Shown in pieces: positions 1 to 17,850 of a stretch of 64,000 nucleotides of DNA. This DNA is from Nerophis ophidion (Eukaryota; Chordata; Actinopteri; Syngnathiformes; Syngnathidae), in contig NC_084618.1 of the NCBI RefSeq assembly GCF_033978795.1, forward strand, positions 14,636,829-14,700,828. Reading direction: 5' to 3'. A model generated the notes under the pieces. The model searched no databases. It saw only the letters and a program-made list of their open reading frames with translations, and had not been told where the DNA came from. Every line of letters begins with the position of its first letter. Position 1 is the stretch's first letter. A program made the position numbers and the translations under genes.

Positions 1-33
1 CGCCGCCGGCTTCTCTGGGACCGAGATCATCTA
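1..33 (+). mobile_element. Tc1 transposase fragment cut off at a TA
   Basis: These bases match the internal transposase segment of the Tc1 copies at 3432 and 22120 (the Arg-rich stretch before the WSDES motif). The match ends at a TA where the inverted repeat of the next Tc1 element begins, so this looks like an older Tc1 copy hit by a younger one. The other half of the target is not present after 1612, so the structure is rearranged or continues outside the window. Confidence 0.6.
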
Positions 34-1610
34 CAAACCCCGTTTCCATATGAGTTGGGAAATTGTGTCAGATGTAAATATAAACAGAATACAATGATTT
101 GCAAATCCTTTTCAACCCATATTCAGTTGAATGCACTACAAAGACAACATATTTGATGTTCAAACTCATAAACTTTTTTTGTTTGCAAATAATAATTAAC
201 TTAAAATTTCATGGCTGCAACAGGTGCCAAAGTAGTTGGGAAAGGGCATGTTCACCACTGTGTTACATCACCTTTTCTTTTAACAACACGCAATAAACGT
301 TTGGGAACTGAGGAAACTAATTGTTGAAGCTTTGAAAGTGGAATTCTCTCCCATTTTTGTTTTATGTAGAGCTGCAGTCGTTCAACAGTCCGGGGTCTCC
401 GCTGTCGTATTTTACGCTTCATAATGCGCCGAACATATTCAATGGAAGACAGGTCTGGACTGCGGGCGGGCCAGGAAAGTACCCGCACTCTTTTTTTTTA
501 CGAAGCCGCGCTGTTGGAACACGTGCTGAATGTGGCTTGGCATTGTCTTGCTGAAATAAGCAGGGGCGTCCATGAAAAAGACGGCGCTTAAGGGCAGCAT
601 ATGTTTGTCCAAAACCTGTATGTACCTTTCAACACTAATGGTGCCTTCACAGATGTGTAAGTTACCCATGCCTTGGGCACTAATGCACCCCCATACCATC
701 ACAAACTGTGGCTTTTGAAATTTGCGTCGATAACAGTCTGGATGGTTCGCTTCCCTTTTGGTCCGGATGACACGATGTCCAAAACCAATTTGAAATGTGG
801 ACTCGTCAGACCACAGAACACTTTTCCACTTTGCATCAGTCCATCTTAGATGGCGGTGTTTCTGGATGTTGTTGATAAGTGGCTTTCGCTTTGCATAGTA
901 GAGCTTTAACTTGCACTTACAGATGTAGCGACCAACTGTATTTAGTGACAGTGCTTTCTGAAGTGTTCCTGAACCTATGTGGTGATATCCTTTAGAGATT
1001 GATGTCAGTTTTTGATACAGTGCAGTCTTAGGGATCTAAGGTCACGGTCATTCAATGTTGGTTTCCGGCCATGCCGCTTACGTGGAGTGATTTCACCAGA
1101 TTCTCTGAACCTTTTGGTGATATTATGGAGCGTAGATGTTGAAATCCCTAAATTTCTTGCAATTGCACTTTGAGAAACGTTGTTCTTAAACTGTTTGACT
1201 ATTTGCTCACGCAGTCGTGGACAAAAGGGTGTACCTCACCCCATCCTTTCTTGTGAAAGACTGAGCATTTTATGGGAAGCTGTTTCTATACCCAATCATG
1301 GCACCCACCTGTTCCCAATTAGCCTGCAGACCTGTTAGATGTTCCAAATAAGAGTTTGATGAGTATTTGTCAACTTTATCAGTTTTTATTGCCACCTTTC
1401 CCAACTTCTATGTCATGTGTTGCTGGCATCAAATTCTAAAGTTAATGATTATTTGCAACAACAAAAAAAAGTTTATCAGTTTGAACATCAAATATGTTGT
1501 CTTTGTAGCATATTCAACTGAATATGGGTTGAAAAGGATTTGCAAATCATTGTATTCCGTTTATATTTACATCTAACACAATTTCCCAACTCATTTGGAA
1601 ACGGGGTTTG
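34..1610 (-). mobile_element. Tc1/mariner element, family A, copy 1
   Basis: The element is flanked by TA dinucleotides (32-33 and 1611-1612) and bounded by inverted ends beginning CAAACCCCGTTTCC. Its total length of about 1.58 kb is usual for Tc1. Three further copies of the same family occur in this window at 2715, 21366 and 28697. The transposase lies on the minus strand and is broken. A 21-bp internal deletion relative to the other copies lies near 854. Confidence 0.92.
252..1268 (-). pseudogene. Broken Tc1 transposase (family A, copy 1)
   Basis: The remains read as a DDE transposase of the Tc1 type: an N-terminal helix-turn-helix region near 1000-1260, a WSDES motif near 810, an FQQDN-type segment near 550 and a SPDL segment near 440. 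The frame is broken. The codon eleven positions after the start ATG is TGA, where copies at 21708 and 29027 have CGA. A 21-bp deletion removes part of the Arg-rich linker, and the final third is split between two frames. It cannot encode a working enzyme. Confidence 0.85.
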
Positions 1611-1612
1611 TA

Positions 1613-2683
1613 ACTCAAACAACACTTCCTATGGCTTGACAAGAGCAGCATGGACTTTGGCATGAAAAAAAACTGGCATGAAAATAACACAATGACGCCA
1701 GGCCGACCAACAGAAAACGACAGGCTTAAATAGTGATTTGGTGATTGAAAACAGGTGCGTGAGTCGTGAGGACAGGTGAACTGATTGGTAGTCGTGGCAA
1801 CAAAACAAGGGAGTGAAAAAAACCAGGAACTTAAATAGTCCAAAGGTCAAGAGAACGTAGCCAAACAAGACATGACACATTTTGCCATAATTTCTGTCAT
1901 GTTGTTGTTTATACAAAGCCCAAACAGGCTTCAATAAAAAGAGTACAAGTTCTTGGCAGGACGCCCACAGTACTCGGGCGTCTCCTCAGCTCCTTCCTGC
2001 TGGTTAATTGCACGTCACGCCAGAGTGAAATCCCAGCAAAAATTGCGTGTCCCTCGCATGAGTCTTCAACATAAACAGAGTTAATCCTTTAACTCGGTTC
2101 TATCTCTCTCCAAACTAACATCTCCGTCTACTACAGGAGTCGTGCAGATAAGAATGTGCGCTGAAAGCATCCGTCAGCGACACCTGAGTTGCGGCCATTA
2201 AAAGCCCGAGAAGTTTACACATGTCAGTCTGGTTGCGGATCTCAGTGGCGGCTTTGTTTTAGCGAGACAATGACGAAGGTTGCCTATTTACGACTGCGTG
2301 ATTAGGATCGCTGCCAATACCGCGGTGGTGACGAACAAACAGTAACAAAAATGCGGAAAGTCACCACTTCCCTCAGTTCCCACTTCTGTGGAAATCTCTT
2401 CGACGGCTCATCTTCCTTCGAGGGAGTTTTTCCTTGGACCCCCTGAGGTAAAGTGTGCTGTGAGCTGCCGGGCTGTCAAAATCAGATTAAAAAATGTGTG
2501 GAGTTTCGGTAGCTTTCGATGTAAACGTCGCCGCGGTTACTTTGACGGACGAGCACTCGCCCAAAAATCTCCTTCCTGCCAAACGAGCTCTGCCGCATTT
2601 GTTGAAATTGCAGCGCGTGAACACTGATAAATATCGCCGGGGCATCTGGAGTGGCACGTAGCATCACAGCATCAGTTAGAATG
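1613..2683. other. No gene seen; repeat-like in its first 320 bp
   Basis: The part from 1613 to about 1930 has the look of an interspersed fish repeat (low complexity, short direct repeats, no coding frame), judged by memory of similar sequence. The rest, to 2683, is unassigned single-copy-looking DNA. The 79-codon frame at 2388-2627 shows no recognisable domain. Confidence 0.4.
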
Positions 2684-2714
2684 TACAAAACTAGTGACGT
2701 TGTCGCCTTGTGTA

Positions 2715-4259
2715 CGAACCCCGTTTCCATATGAGTTGGGAAATTGTGTTGGATGTAAATATAAACAGAATACAATTATTTGCAAATCCTTTTCAACCCA
2801 TATTTGATGTCCAAACTGATAATTTTTTTGCAAATAATCATTAACATTAGAATTTGATGCCAGCAACACGTGACAAAGAAGTTGGGAAAGGTGGCAATAA
2901 ATACTGATAAAGTTGAGGAATGCTCATCAAACACTTATTTGGAACATCCCACAGGTGTGCAGGCTAATTGGGAACAGGTGGGTGCCATGATTGGGTATAA
3001 AAACAGCTTCCCAAAAAATGCTCAGTCTTTCACAAGAAAGGATGGGGTGAGGTACACCCCTTTGTCCACAACTGCGTGAGCAAATAGTCAAACAGTTTAA
3101 GAACAACCTTTCTCAAAGTGCAATTGCAAGAAATTTAGGGATTTCAACATCTACGCTCCATAATATCATCAAAAGGTTCAGAAAATCTGGAGAAATCACT
3201 CCACGTAAGCGGCATGGCCGGAAACCAACATTGAATGACCGTGACCTTCGATCCCTCGGACAACGCTGTATCAAACACCGACATCAATCTCTAAAGGATA
3301 TCGCCACATGGGCTCGGGAACACTTCAGAAAACCACTAAATACACTAAATACAGTTGGTCGCTACATCTGTAAGTGCAAGTTAAAGCTCTATTATGCAAA
3401 GCGACAGCCGTTTATCAACAACATCCAGAAACGCCGCCGGCTTCTGTGGGCCCGAGATCATCTAAGACGGACTGATGCAAAGTGGAAAAATGTTCTGTGG
3501 TCTGACGAGTCCACATTTCAAATTGTTTCTGGACATCGTGTCATCCGGACCAAAGGGGAAGCGAACCATCCAGACTGTTATCGACGCAAAGTTCAAAAGC
3601 CACCATTTGTGATGGTATGGGGGTGCATTAGTGCCCAAGGCATGGGTAACTTACACATCTGTGAAGGCACCATTAATGCTGAAAGGTACATACAGCTTTT
3701 GGAACAACATATGCTGCCATCAAAGCGCCGTCTTTTTCATGGACGCCCCTGCTTATTTTAGCAAGACAATACCAAGCCACATTCAGCACTTGTTACAACA
3801 GCGTGGCTTCGTAAAAAAAAAGAGTGCGGGTACTTTCCTGGCCCGCCTGCAGTCCAGACCTGTCTCCCATGGAAAATGTGTGGCGCATTATGAAGCGTAA
3901 AATACGACAGCGGAGACTCCGGACTGTTGAACGACTGAAGCTCTACATAAAACAAGAATGGGAAATAATTCTACTTTCAAAGCTTCAACAATTAGTTTCC
4001 TCGGTTCCCAAACATTTATTGAGTGTTGTTAAAAGAAAAGGTGATGTAACACAGTGGTGAACATGCCCTTTCCCAACTACTTTGGCACATGTTGCAGCCA
4101 CGAAATGCTAAGTTAATTATTATTTGCAAATAAAAAATAAAGTTTATGAGTTTGAACAGCATTCAACTGAATATGGGTTGAAAAGGATTTGCATATCATT
4201 GTATTCTGTTTATATTTACATCCAACACAATTTCCCCACTCATATGGAAACGGGGTTTG
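2715..4259 (+). mobile_element. Tc1/mariner element, family A, copy 2 (nested in family B)
   Basis: A 1,545-bp element with the same inverted ends as copy 1, flanked by TA (2713-2714 and 4260-4261). It sits inside the left inverted repeat of the family B element: the family B end sequence reads through once this element is removed. It is therefore younger than its host element. Confidence 0.93.
3018..4060 (+). pseudogene. Broken Tc1 transposase (family A, copy 2)
   Basis: From the ATG at 3018 the frame holds a helix-turn-helix region, the linker with CKCKLKLYYAK, and WSDES near 3500. The eleventh codon is TGA. A second stop (TAG, near 3759) replaces the Gln before the second catalytic Asp. 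A frameshift in the A-run near 3820 separates the last third, which keeps SPDLSPMENVW with its catalytic Glu. With two stops and a frameshift it is inactive. Confidence 0.88.
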
Positions 4260-4692
4260 TAAATGCTAAATAAAAAGAGACTACAACAAGTCTTTTTCAA
4301 CTTATATTCAATTGAATAGACTGCAAAGACAAGATATTTAAGGTTCAAACTCGTAAAAGTTGTTTAATTTTTGCAAATATTAGCTCATTTGGAATTTGAT
4401 GCCTGCAGCATGTTGCAAAAAAGCTGGCACAAGCGGCAAAAATGACTGAGAAAGTTGAGGAATGCTTATCAAACACTAATTTGAACATCCCACAGGTGAC
4501 CAGGCTAATTGGGAACAGGTGGGTGCCATTATTGAGTATAAAAGCAGCTTCCATGAAATGCTCACTCATTCACAAAGAAGGAGGGGGCGAGGGTCACCAC
4601 TTTGTCAACAAATGCCTGAGCAAATTGTTTAAGAACGTTTCTCAACAAGGAATTTAGGGATTTCACCATCTACGCTGCGTAATATCATCAAA

Positions 4693-5090
4693 AGGCAGCA
4701 CGGTAGAACAGGGGTTAGTGCATGTGCCTCACAATACTAAGGTCCTGAGTAGTCCTGGGTTCAATCCCGGGCTCGGGATCTTTCTGTGTGGAGTTTGCAT
4801 GTTCTCCCCGTGACTGCATGGGTTCCCTCCAGGTACTCCGGCTTCCTCCCGCCTCCAAAGACATGCAACTGGGGATAGGCCCCTCCCACCTCCAAAGACA
4901 TGCACCTGGGGATAGGTTGATTGGCAACACTAAATGGTCCCTAGTGTGTGAATGTTGTCTGTCTATCTGTGTTGGCCCTGTGATGAGGTGGCGACTTGTC
5001 CAGGGTGTACAAGGCCTTCCGCTCGGATGCAGCTGAGAGGCTCCCAGCACCCCCAAAAAGGGGCAAGCGGTAGAAAATGGCTGGATGGGT
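4693..5090 (+). mobile_element. tRNA-derived SINE with TGGA-type tail
   Basis: The 5' end carries pol III-like boxes: a tRNA-type A box near 4710-4725 and a B box (GGGTTCAATCCC) near 4758. The body is a conserved fish SINE, ending in an (A)ATGG/TGGATGG tail. It interrupts the family B Tc1 element just after its helix-turn-helix region. The CCTCCAAAGACATGCA segment is present twice (near 4852 and 4889), a short version of the expansion seen in the copy at 17851. Confidence 0.85.
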
Positions 5091-5903
5091 TTGGAGAATC
5101 AATCCCTCAGGCGTAACTGCATCAAAAAGCGACATTGGTGTGTAAAGGATATCACCACATAGGCTCAGGAACACTTCGTAAAACCACTGTCAGTAACTAC
5201 AGTTGGTCGCTACATCTGTAAGTGCAAGTTAAAACTCCACTATGCAAAGCCAAAGCCATTTATCAACAACACCCAGAAACGCCACCGGCTTCGCTGGGGC
5301 TGAGCTCATCTAAGGTGGACTGATGCAAAGTGGAAAAGTGTTGTGTGGTCTGTCGAGTCCACATTTCAATTTATTTTTGGAAACTGTGGACATTGTGTCC
5401 TCTGGAACAAAGAGGAAAAGAACCATCCGGATTTTTCTAGGTGGTAAAGTGTTCTAGGCAGCATGTGTGATGGTATGGGGGTGTATTAGTGGCCAAGGCA
5501 TGGGTAACTTACATATCTGTGAAGGCACCATTAATGCTGAACGGTACATACAGCTTTTGGAGCAACATATGTTATCATGGACGCCCCTGCTTATTTCAGC
5601 AAGACAATGCCAAGCCACGTGTTACAACAGTGTGGCTTCGTAGTAAAAAAGTGTGGGTACTAGACTGGCCTGCCTGTAGTCCAGACATTGAAAATGTGTG
5701 AACGCTGAAATATGAGGCAGGAGACTGTTGAACAACTTAAGATGTACATCAAACAAGAATGGGAAAGAATTCCACTTCAAAAATGTGTCTCTTCAGTTCC
5801 CAAACCTGCACTGAGTGTTTAAAGGACAGGCCATGTAACACACTGGTAAAAAATGCCTTTTTTACAATGTGTTGCTGCCATTACATTCTAAGTTCATGAT
5901 TAT

Positions 5904-6031
5904 CCATTTTCTATCCATTTTCTATCGCTTATTCCCTTTTGGGGTCGCGGGGGGCGCTGGCGCCTATCTCAGCTACAATCGGGCGGATGGCGGGGTACAC
6001 CCTGGACAAGTCGCCACCTCATCGCAGGGCC
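5904..6031 (-). mobile_element. 5'-truncated SINE in the Tc1 family B element
   Basis: The 3' half of the same SINE family in reverse orientation. It is flanked by a perfect 14-bp target duplication, AAGTTCATGATTAT, at 5890-5903 and 6032-6045, which marks target-primed insertion into the Tc1 element. Confidence 0.9.
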
Positions 6032-6212
6032 AAGTTCATGATTATTTGCATAAAAAATATTTAGTTTGTCAGTGTGCAAAGACAAGAAATATCAAGATAT
6101 TTCTTGTCTTTGCAGTCTATTCCATTGAATATAAGTTGAAAAGGATTTGTTGTATTCTCTTTTTATTTACCTTTACACAAGGTGACAACTTCACTGCTTT
6201 ATGGCTTTTGTA

Positions 6213-6828
6213 AAAAAAAAAAAAATCTTCCGATATAAGGACAAGGAGAAGGACCACTTTTTCTGTCTCCAAGTAACCAGGAACCATGTTTGGTGACTCC
6301 AACGTGAGGCAGTTTAGGTTAGCTTGACACTCCACTAAGATGATTCCAGAAGTCAAACTACGAGATGTTATCTCTGCCAACCCGTGAAGAAACGTAACCG
6401 TAGGAAATGAAAGAAAAAATATTTTAAACTGGCATTTCCTTACAAGAAATACAATGATACAGATCTGAAGTCTCGGACGTAGGTCCCGCCCGATTTCAAA
6501 TACCGATCAGATACTTGAACAAAAGAACATGTTTATAGCAAGCAACTCAAGCAAACAGAACCAGAATATGCAATTTCAAAATAAATTGCGTGTGACTTCT
6601 GTATGTGTGCAAGACAATCTGAAACACAAACATTATCATGCGACAAGTGCCAAGTGAAGCAAAATTAGCAAAAGAAGCTAACATGTTACAGTTAGCATGC
6701 AGGCCTGTGATTTGAACTTAATGACAAAGACAGAAAATCAGTCCCCAAAGCTCCTTGTTTTTCAGCGATTGAACATGCAGAAATTAGCACACACAAAAAA
6801 ACACCATTTCAAGATGTTTTAGGGTTTT
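6213..6828. other. No gene seen
   Basis: AT-rich DNA after the family B Tc1 element, starting with an A-run. I see no coding frame with a recognisable domain, no terminal repeats and no obvious tandem structure. Confidence 0.5.
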
Positions 6829-6994
6829 GATGGAGGGAGCTGCCATGCAAGGCGCTAACCAGCACCCATCAGGAGCAAGGGTGAAGTCTCTTGCTCAGGA
6901 CACAACGGACGTGACGAGGTTGGTACTAGGTGAGGATTGAACCAGGGACCCTCGGGTTGCGCACGGCCACTCTGCGACTCTGCCACGCCGTCCC
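6829..6994 (-). mobile_element. tRNA-derived SINE, second family
   Basis: Read on the minus strand, it opens with a tRNA-like head: a GGCAGAGTCGCAGAGTGG A-box region near 6970 and a CTGGTTCAATCC B box near 6940. It continues with a body typical of fish SINEs to about 6829. It differs in sequence from the TGGA-tailed SINE and from the one at 18601. Confidence 0.75.
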
Positions 6995-7003
6995 ATGAAC
7001 AGA

Positions 7004-7164
7004 GTTTAAATAAATACATACTCCATTTATCCAAATTTTAAATAAATACATACTCTATTCATCCAAATTTTAAATAAATACATACTCCATTTATCCAAAT
7101 TTTAAATAAATACATACTCTATTTATCCAAATTTTAAATAAATACATACTCCATTTATCCAAAT
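7004..7164. repeat. 32-bp tandem repeat, about five copies
   Basis: A 32-bp unit (TTTAAATAAATACATACTCC plus a TTTATCC-type end) repeats with TACTC at 7019, 7051, 7083, 7115 and 7147. Copies differ by single C/T changes. It lies directly beside the 159-bp tandem repeat that continues after the hAT element. Confidence 0.93.
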
Positions 7165-7241
7165 GAACCACTATGTCTGTTTCAGTCACTAAGTTATTTA
7201 GTCACAATTGTGTTCATATCCACAGGAACCACATGGGTTAG
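7165..7241. repeat. Left remnant of the 159-bp tandem repeat
   Basis: This stretch matches the end of the 159-bp unit found at 8498-8911, including its ACCACATGGGTTAG end. It shows that the hAT element at 7242-8497 inserted into the array. Confidence 0.8.
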
Positions 7242-8497
7242 CCAAGAGTTACTTCTTGGGTACTGATTCATGCGAAGGGCTACCAGTTTGATACACATTT
7301 AAATAAATTACCGGAAATAGCCAATTTGCTCAATTTACCTTTAACTCTTTGTTATTATTAATAATTAATGATATGTATCTTTGTGGAAACACTGATCATC
7401 TTAATGATTTCTCACAATAAATATGAATAGAAACAGATAAATATTAAAAAAAAATGGGTATTTCTGTCTATCATTCCGTCGTACATTTTTTTTACCTTCT
7501 ACGGAAGGTTTTTTGGAGAGGATAAATTATGAAAAAAACACTTAAAAGAGGACAAAACACGAAAAAAATGAAAATTAAATTTTGAAACATAGATTATCTT
7601 CAATTTCGACTCTTTAAAATTATAAATTTAACCGAAAAAAAGAAGAGAAAAACTAGCTAATTCAAATATTTTTGAAAAAATTGAAAAAATAAATAATGTA
7701 TGGAACATCATTAGTAATTTTTCCTAATTGAGATTATTTTAGATTTTTGATGACATGTTTTAAATAGGTTAAAATCCAAGCTCCACTTTGTTAGAATATA
7801 TAACAAATTGTACCAAGCTATATTACAAAAATCAATATTTTTTCTAGATTTTCCAGAACAAAAATTTTAAAAGAAATTCAAAAGACTTTGAAATAAGATT
7901 TAAATTTTATTTTACAGATTTTATAGATTTGCCAGAATATTTTTTTCTGAATTTTAATCATATTAAGATTAAATAAATATTTCACAAACATTATTTGTCG
8001 AAAAAACAGAAGCTAAAATGAAGAATTAAATTAAAATGTATTTATTATTCTTTATAATAAAAAAAAAATCAATTTACTTGATCATTGTTTTAAATTGTCA
8101 GGAAAGAAGAGGAAGGAATTTAAAAGATAAAAAGGTATATGTGTTTAAAAATCCTAAAATCATTTTTAAGGTTGGATTTTTTTCTCTAAAATTGTCATTC
8201 TGAAAGTTATAAGAAGCAAAGTAAAAAATATAAATGAATTCATTCAAACAAGTGAAGACCAAGTCTTTAAAATATTTTCTTGGATTTTCAAATTCTATTT
8301 GAGTTTTGTCTCTCTTAGAATTAAAAATGTCGAGCAAAGCCAGACCAGATTGCTAGTAAATAAATACAATTTAAAAAATAAAGGCAGCTCACAGGTAAGT
8401 GCTGCTATTTGAGCTATTTTTAGAACAGGCCAGCGGGCGACTCATCTGGTCCTTACGGCCGACCTGGTGCCCGCGGGCACCGCGTTGGTGACCCCTG
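7242..8497 (+). mobile_element. Non-autonomous hAT-type element, family A, copy 1, left end lost
   Basis: It matches the elements at 24920 and 59407 almost end to end and finishes with the terminal repeat TTGGTGACCCCTG. The first 25-30 bp, including the left terminal repeat, are missing: the match begins at CCAAGAG directly after tandem-repeat DNA. There is no transposase; the interior is AT-rich filler. Confidence 0.82.
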
Positions 8498-8911
8498 GCC
8501 TACTCTATACAGTATTTACAACCTTACTGGTGTTCACTTCACAGCCACAGATGTTGCATCTACTTATTGACATTATTTACACATTACTCTATCTGTATCA
8601 GTCACAATGTTGTTTAGTCACAATTGTGTTCACGTCCACAGGAACCACATGGGTTAGTCTACTCTATACAGTATTTACAACCTTACTGGTGTTCACTTCA
8701 CAGCCACAGATGGTTCATCTACTTATTGACATTATTTACACATTACTTTGTCTGTATCAGTCACAATGCTGTTTAGTCACAATTGTGTTCACATCCACAG
8801 GAACCACATGGGTTAGTCTACTCCATACAGTATACAACCTTACTAGTGTTCACTTCACAGCCACAGATGGTTCATCTATTTATTGACATTGTTTACACAT
8901 TACTTTGGCAT
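8498..8911. repeat. 159-bp tandem repeat, about 2.6 copies
   Basis: TACTC(T/C)ATAC recurs at 8501, 8660 and 8819, so the unit is exactly 159 bp. As 159 is 53 codons, one frame stays open through the array and translates as a repeated hydrophobic peptide. I read this as a by-product of the repeat length, not as a gene. Confidence 0.9.
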
Positions 8912-9222
8912 TTCTGCTTTGATGGCTCTGACATGAGCCTTCCTGGCAAAGTTCTGAGCAGCTTTCAGTTTCTTTTTTGTTTCTGCTTAAGTGTATTCTG
9001 CCTAGGATTTCATAGCTAATTTCTGTCTCTCCGACTCCCTTTCCACTTCTAACTGCAACTAATGCAAAAATCCTAAAGAGTACAAACTGTTTATTGGTAA
9101 ATGGTAAATTCTGCATGCAATCACATTGTCTCTGGTGGCGCTGAACTGGTAAACAGTCACACTTGGTGGCTATCCAACTTGGTAACGTTCAGAAGTTTTG
9201 CAAATTTATGAAAAAATAAATT
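8912..9222. other. No gene seen
   Basis: Unassigned DNA between the 159-bp array and the AT minisatellite. No domain-bearing frame or repeat boundary is visible. Confidence 0.45.
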
Positions 9223-9227
9223 AATGT

Positions 9228-9294
<67 letters not shown>

Positions 9295-9686
9295 TATATA
9301 CATAGATATATATATACTGTATGTATATGTTTCAAAAACATTTACCATTTTCTACCATATATATACATATATATATATACATATATATAAAATCAATTTA
9401 TATATGTATAATAGAACAATATATATATATATATAGTTAATGATAATAATTGTACACGTATATATATATATATATATATATATGTTTCAAAAACATTTAC
9501 CATTTTTTACCATATATATATAGATATATATCAAATCAATGTATATATGTATAATAGAACAATATATATATATATATATTGTTAATGATAATAATTGTAC
9601 ACGTATATATATATATATGAATATATATATATAATAAATTTGTATAGGTATAATAGTACAATATGTATTGTTAATGATAATAATTG

Positions 9687-9740
<54 letters not shown>

Positions 9741-9865
9741 CAATTTATATAGGTATCATAGTACAATATATATTGTTAATGATAATAATTGTGTATATAT
9801 ATATATATATAATCAATTTTTTATATAAGTGTAATAGTACAATATATATTGTTAATGATAATAAT

Positions 9866-9958
<93 letters not shown>
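9223..9958. repeat. (TA)n tracts with an interleaved AT minisatellite
   Basis: Long TA runs (9231-9290 and 9873-9958, and shorter ones between) alternate with a conserved spacer that contains GTTAATGATAATAATTGT at 9436, 9581, 9670, 9775 and 9851. The spacing is 76-145 bp. Frames reading IYIYIY here are artefacts of TA runs. Confidence 0.92.
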
Positions 9959-9959
<1 letters not shown>

Positions 9960-9961
<2 letters not shown>

Positions 9962-10918
9962 TTTAATGATTTATTCCCCATGAATTGTTTTAGCACAAAA
10001 TTGGCATCAAATTAAAGTTTGATTTAAAAAGCATAAAATAGTTTCAAATAAATAAAAAAGTGCAATGTGTTTTTGTAATGGGGGTGCACAAAATAAAACT
10101 CTGCTTTGGACCCCAACTTAGTTGTAGCAAACAGGGGATAGCAGAGTCATTTAGGCATTTGGTCCCTAACACACGCTAACTTTTTTTTGTCGCTACTTAC
10201 GCAACCGTTTACCCCAGAGTTGTACATATTTCAATGAGACGATAACTGCCTCTCCTGTCATCGCAATTAAAAGCAATTAGTCGCGTGTATTTGTACAACA
10301 CAGCTACATACTGCACCATAGCCACTCCCCATCATTGACAACGCTAACTGTACCTTGGCATCGCGGAAGAGGGGCAAAGACCGAAACATACAGACCAGCA
10401 TTTGTTCAGGCTGACTGATCGATGGACAATTAGCCTTAAATAAAACTTTGCCATCAAACCTCAGCTCAACCAAAATAGACTCGGAGCCGTTGAAATGTGA
10501 CATTTCTTGTTCCTGCCCTGATAATTATCTTCATTAATATGATGACGGTGCGCCGACATGCCGCGCATATCAGCACGACAATCTGACTCTAATGCGTCCA
10601 CTCGCCCGGATTTTTACTTACAAACCCGACGGCTCTTTTACTGTTTGTAACACAAACAACATCCAAAAATATAATGTTATCATAAGCCTTTATCCTCCTC
10701 TTCCCTGCCAATTTGTGCCTTGCGAAGTCGATTCCAGCAACGCGGTTGTTCGACAGCAGGTCTGACCGGTTGGACCACGTTCGAATGTCAGCAGCGGGAG
10801 GTTGAAGTAGGCGGCCTCGCTGTTATTGTTGCATATTTGCAAACGGCCACCGGGACGGACGCATCTGTCCGTGTTCTGTAGTTTCCTGCTGCTGGATGGG
10901 ACCAGGCGCTCGGTGAAC
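9960..10918. other. Upstream region of the ARID gene, no other gene seen
   Basis: Unassigned DNA leading up to the first coding exon of the ARID gene. It should contain that gene's promoter and 5' UTR, but I cannot place either. GC content and CpG frequency rise from about 10500. A 78-codon minus-strand frame at 10267-10503 has no recognisable domain. Confidence 0.4.
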
Positions 10919-17343
<6,425 letters not shown>

Positions 17344-17794
17344 CGCCTGCGGCCATGTGCCAGCACAGACTGTCTTAAATCCGTCCAATGAGTTCCACCC
17401 TGACAATGTGCACGGCACTATGCGTGTTTCCTGTTTTGTAAATCACCTACTTACTATCTATCTATCTATTTACGTGTAAATATAAATACTTCTTGATTTT
17501 TTTTCTGGGTGTCTTCATTTTGTTGTTCCTAACTACAACATATTCAGCCCTCCCTGGATTTTGCCATGTCCCGATCACGCCAATACACGCAAATGTAACC
17601 AATCCCGTCAATTACTTTGTCCAAAACTTGCAACTTCTCCTTGTTCGCGAGCGGCGCTTATACGCACACATTGACTGTTAAATCTAAATGTATGTGTGTT
17701 CCTTAAACTGACGAAGCAGGAACAACCAGGATCCACAGATCAGACCTACATCTGGTTCCGGTACGCAGCGCGAAGCCTTCAGAGTAATGTAGTA
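17344..17794 (+). other. Probable 3' UTR and downstream of the ARID gene
   Basis: Non-coding DNA after the stop codon, with a (CTAT)n run near 17455 and AT-rich sequence after it. I see no canonical AATAAA before the Tc1 element at 17795, so the transcript end cannot be placed. Confidence 0.4.
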
Positions 17795-17850
17795 CAAAAC
17801 CTAAAAGCAGTGAAGTTGTCACGTTGTGTAAATGGTAAATAAAAACAGAA

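Larger units (their letters stand above)
2686..6210 (+). mobile_element. Tc1 element, family B, copy 1, split by three insertions
   Basis: The inverted ends begin CAAAA and sit between TA dinucleotides (2684-2685 and 6211-6212). The left end is cut at 2713-2714 by a family A Tc1 element and resumes at 4260. A full SINE interrupts it near 4693-5090 and a truncated SINE at 5904-6031. Removing the inserts leaves about 1.4 kb of degraded Tc1 sequence with transposase remnants on the plus strand. These include the YICKCKLKL stretch near 5205 and an FQQDN-type segment near 5595. Family B also occurs at 17795 and as a fragment near 49240. Confidence 0.85.

Noticed and set aside
8467..8886. 139-codon hydrophobic frame as a membrane protein gene
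   Set aside because: It exists only because the 159-bp tandem unit is a multiple of three; no splice sites or homology.
9224..9961. Frames translating as IYIYIY
   Set aside because: Direct products of TA dinucleotide runs.
10267..10503. 78-codon minus-strand frame near the ARID promoter
   Set aside because: No recognisable domain, no splice partner and no flanking signal.
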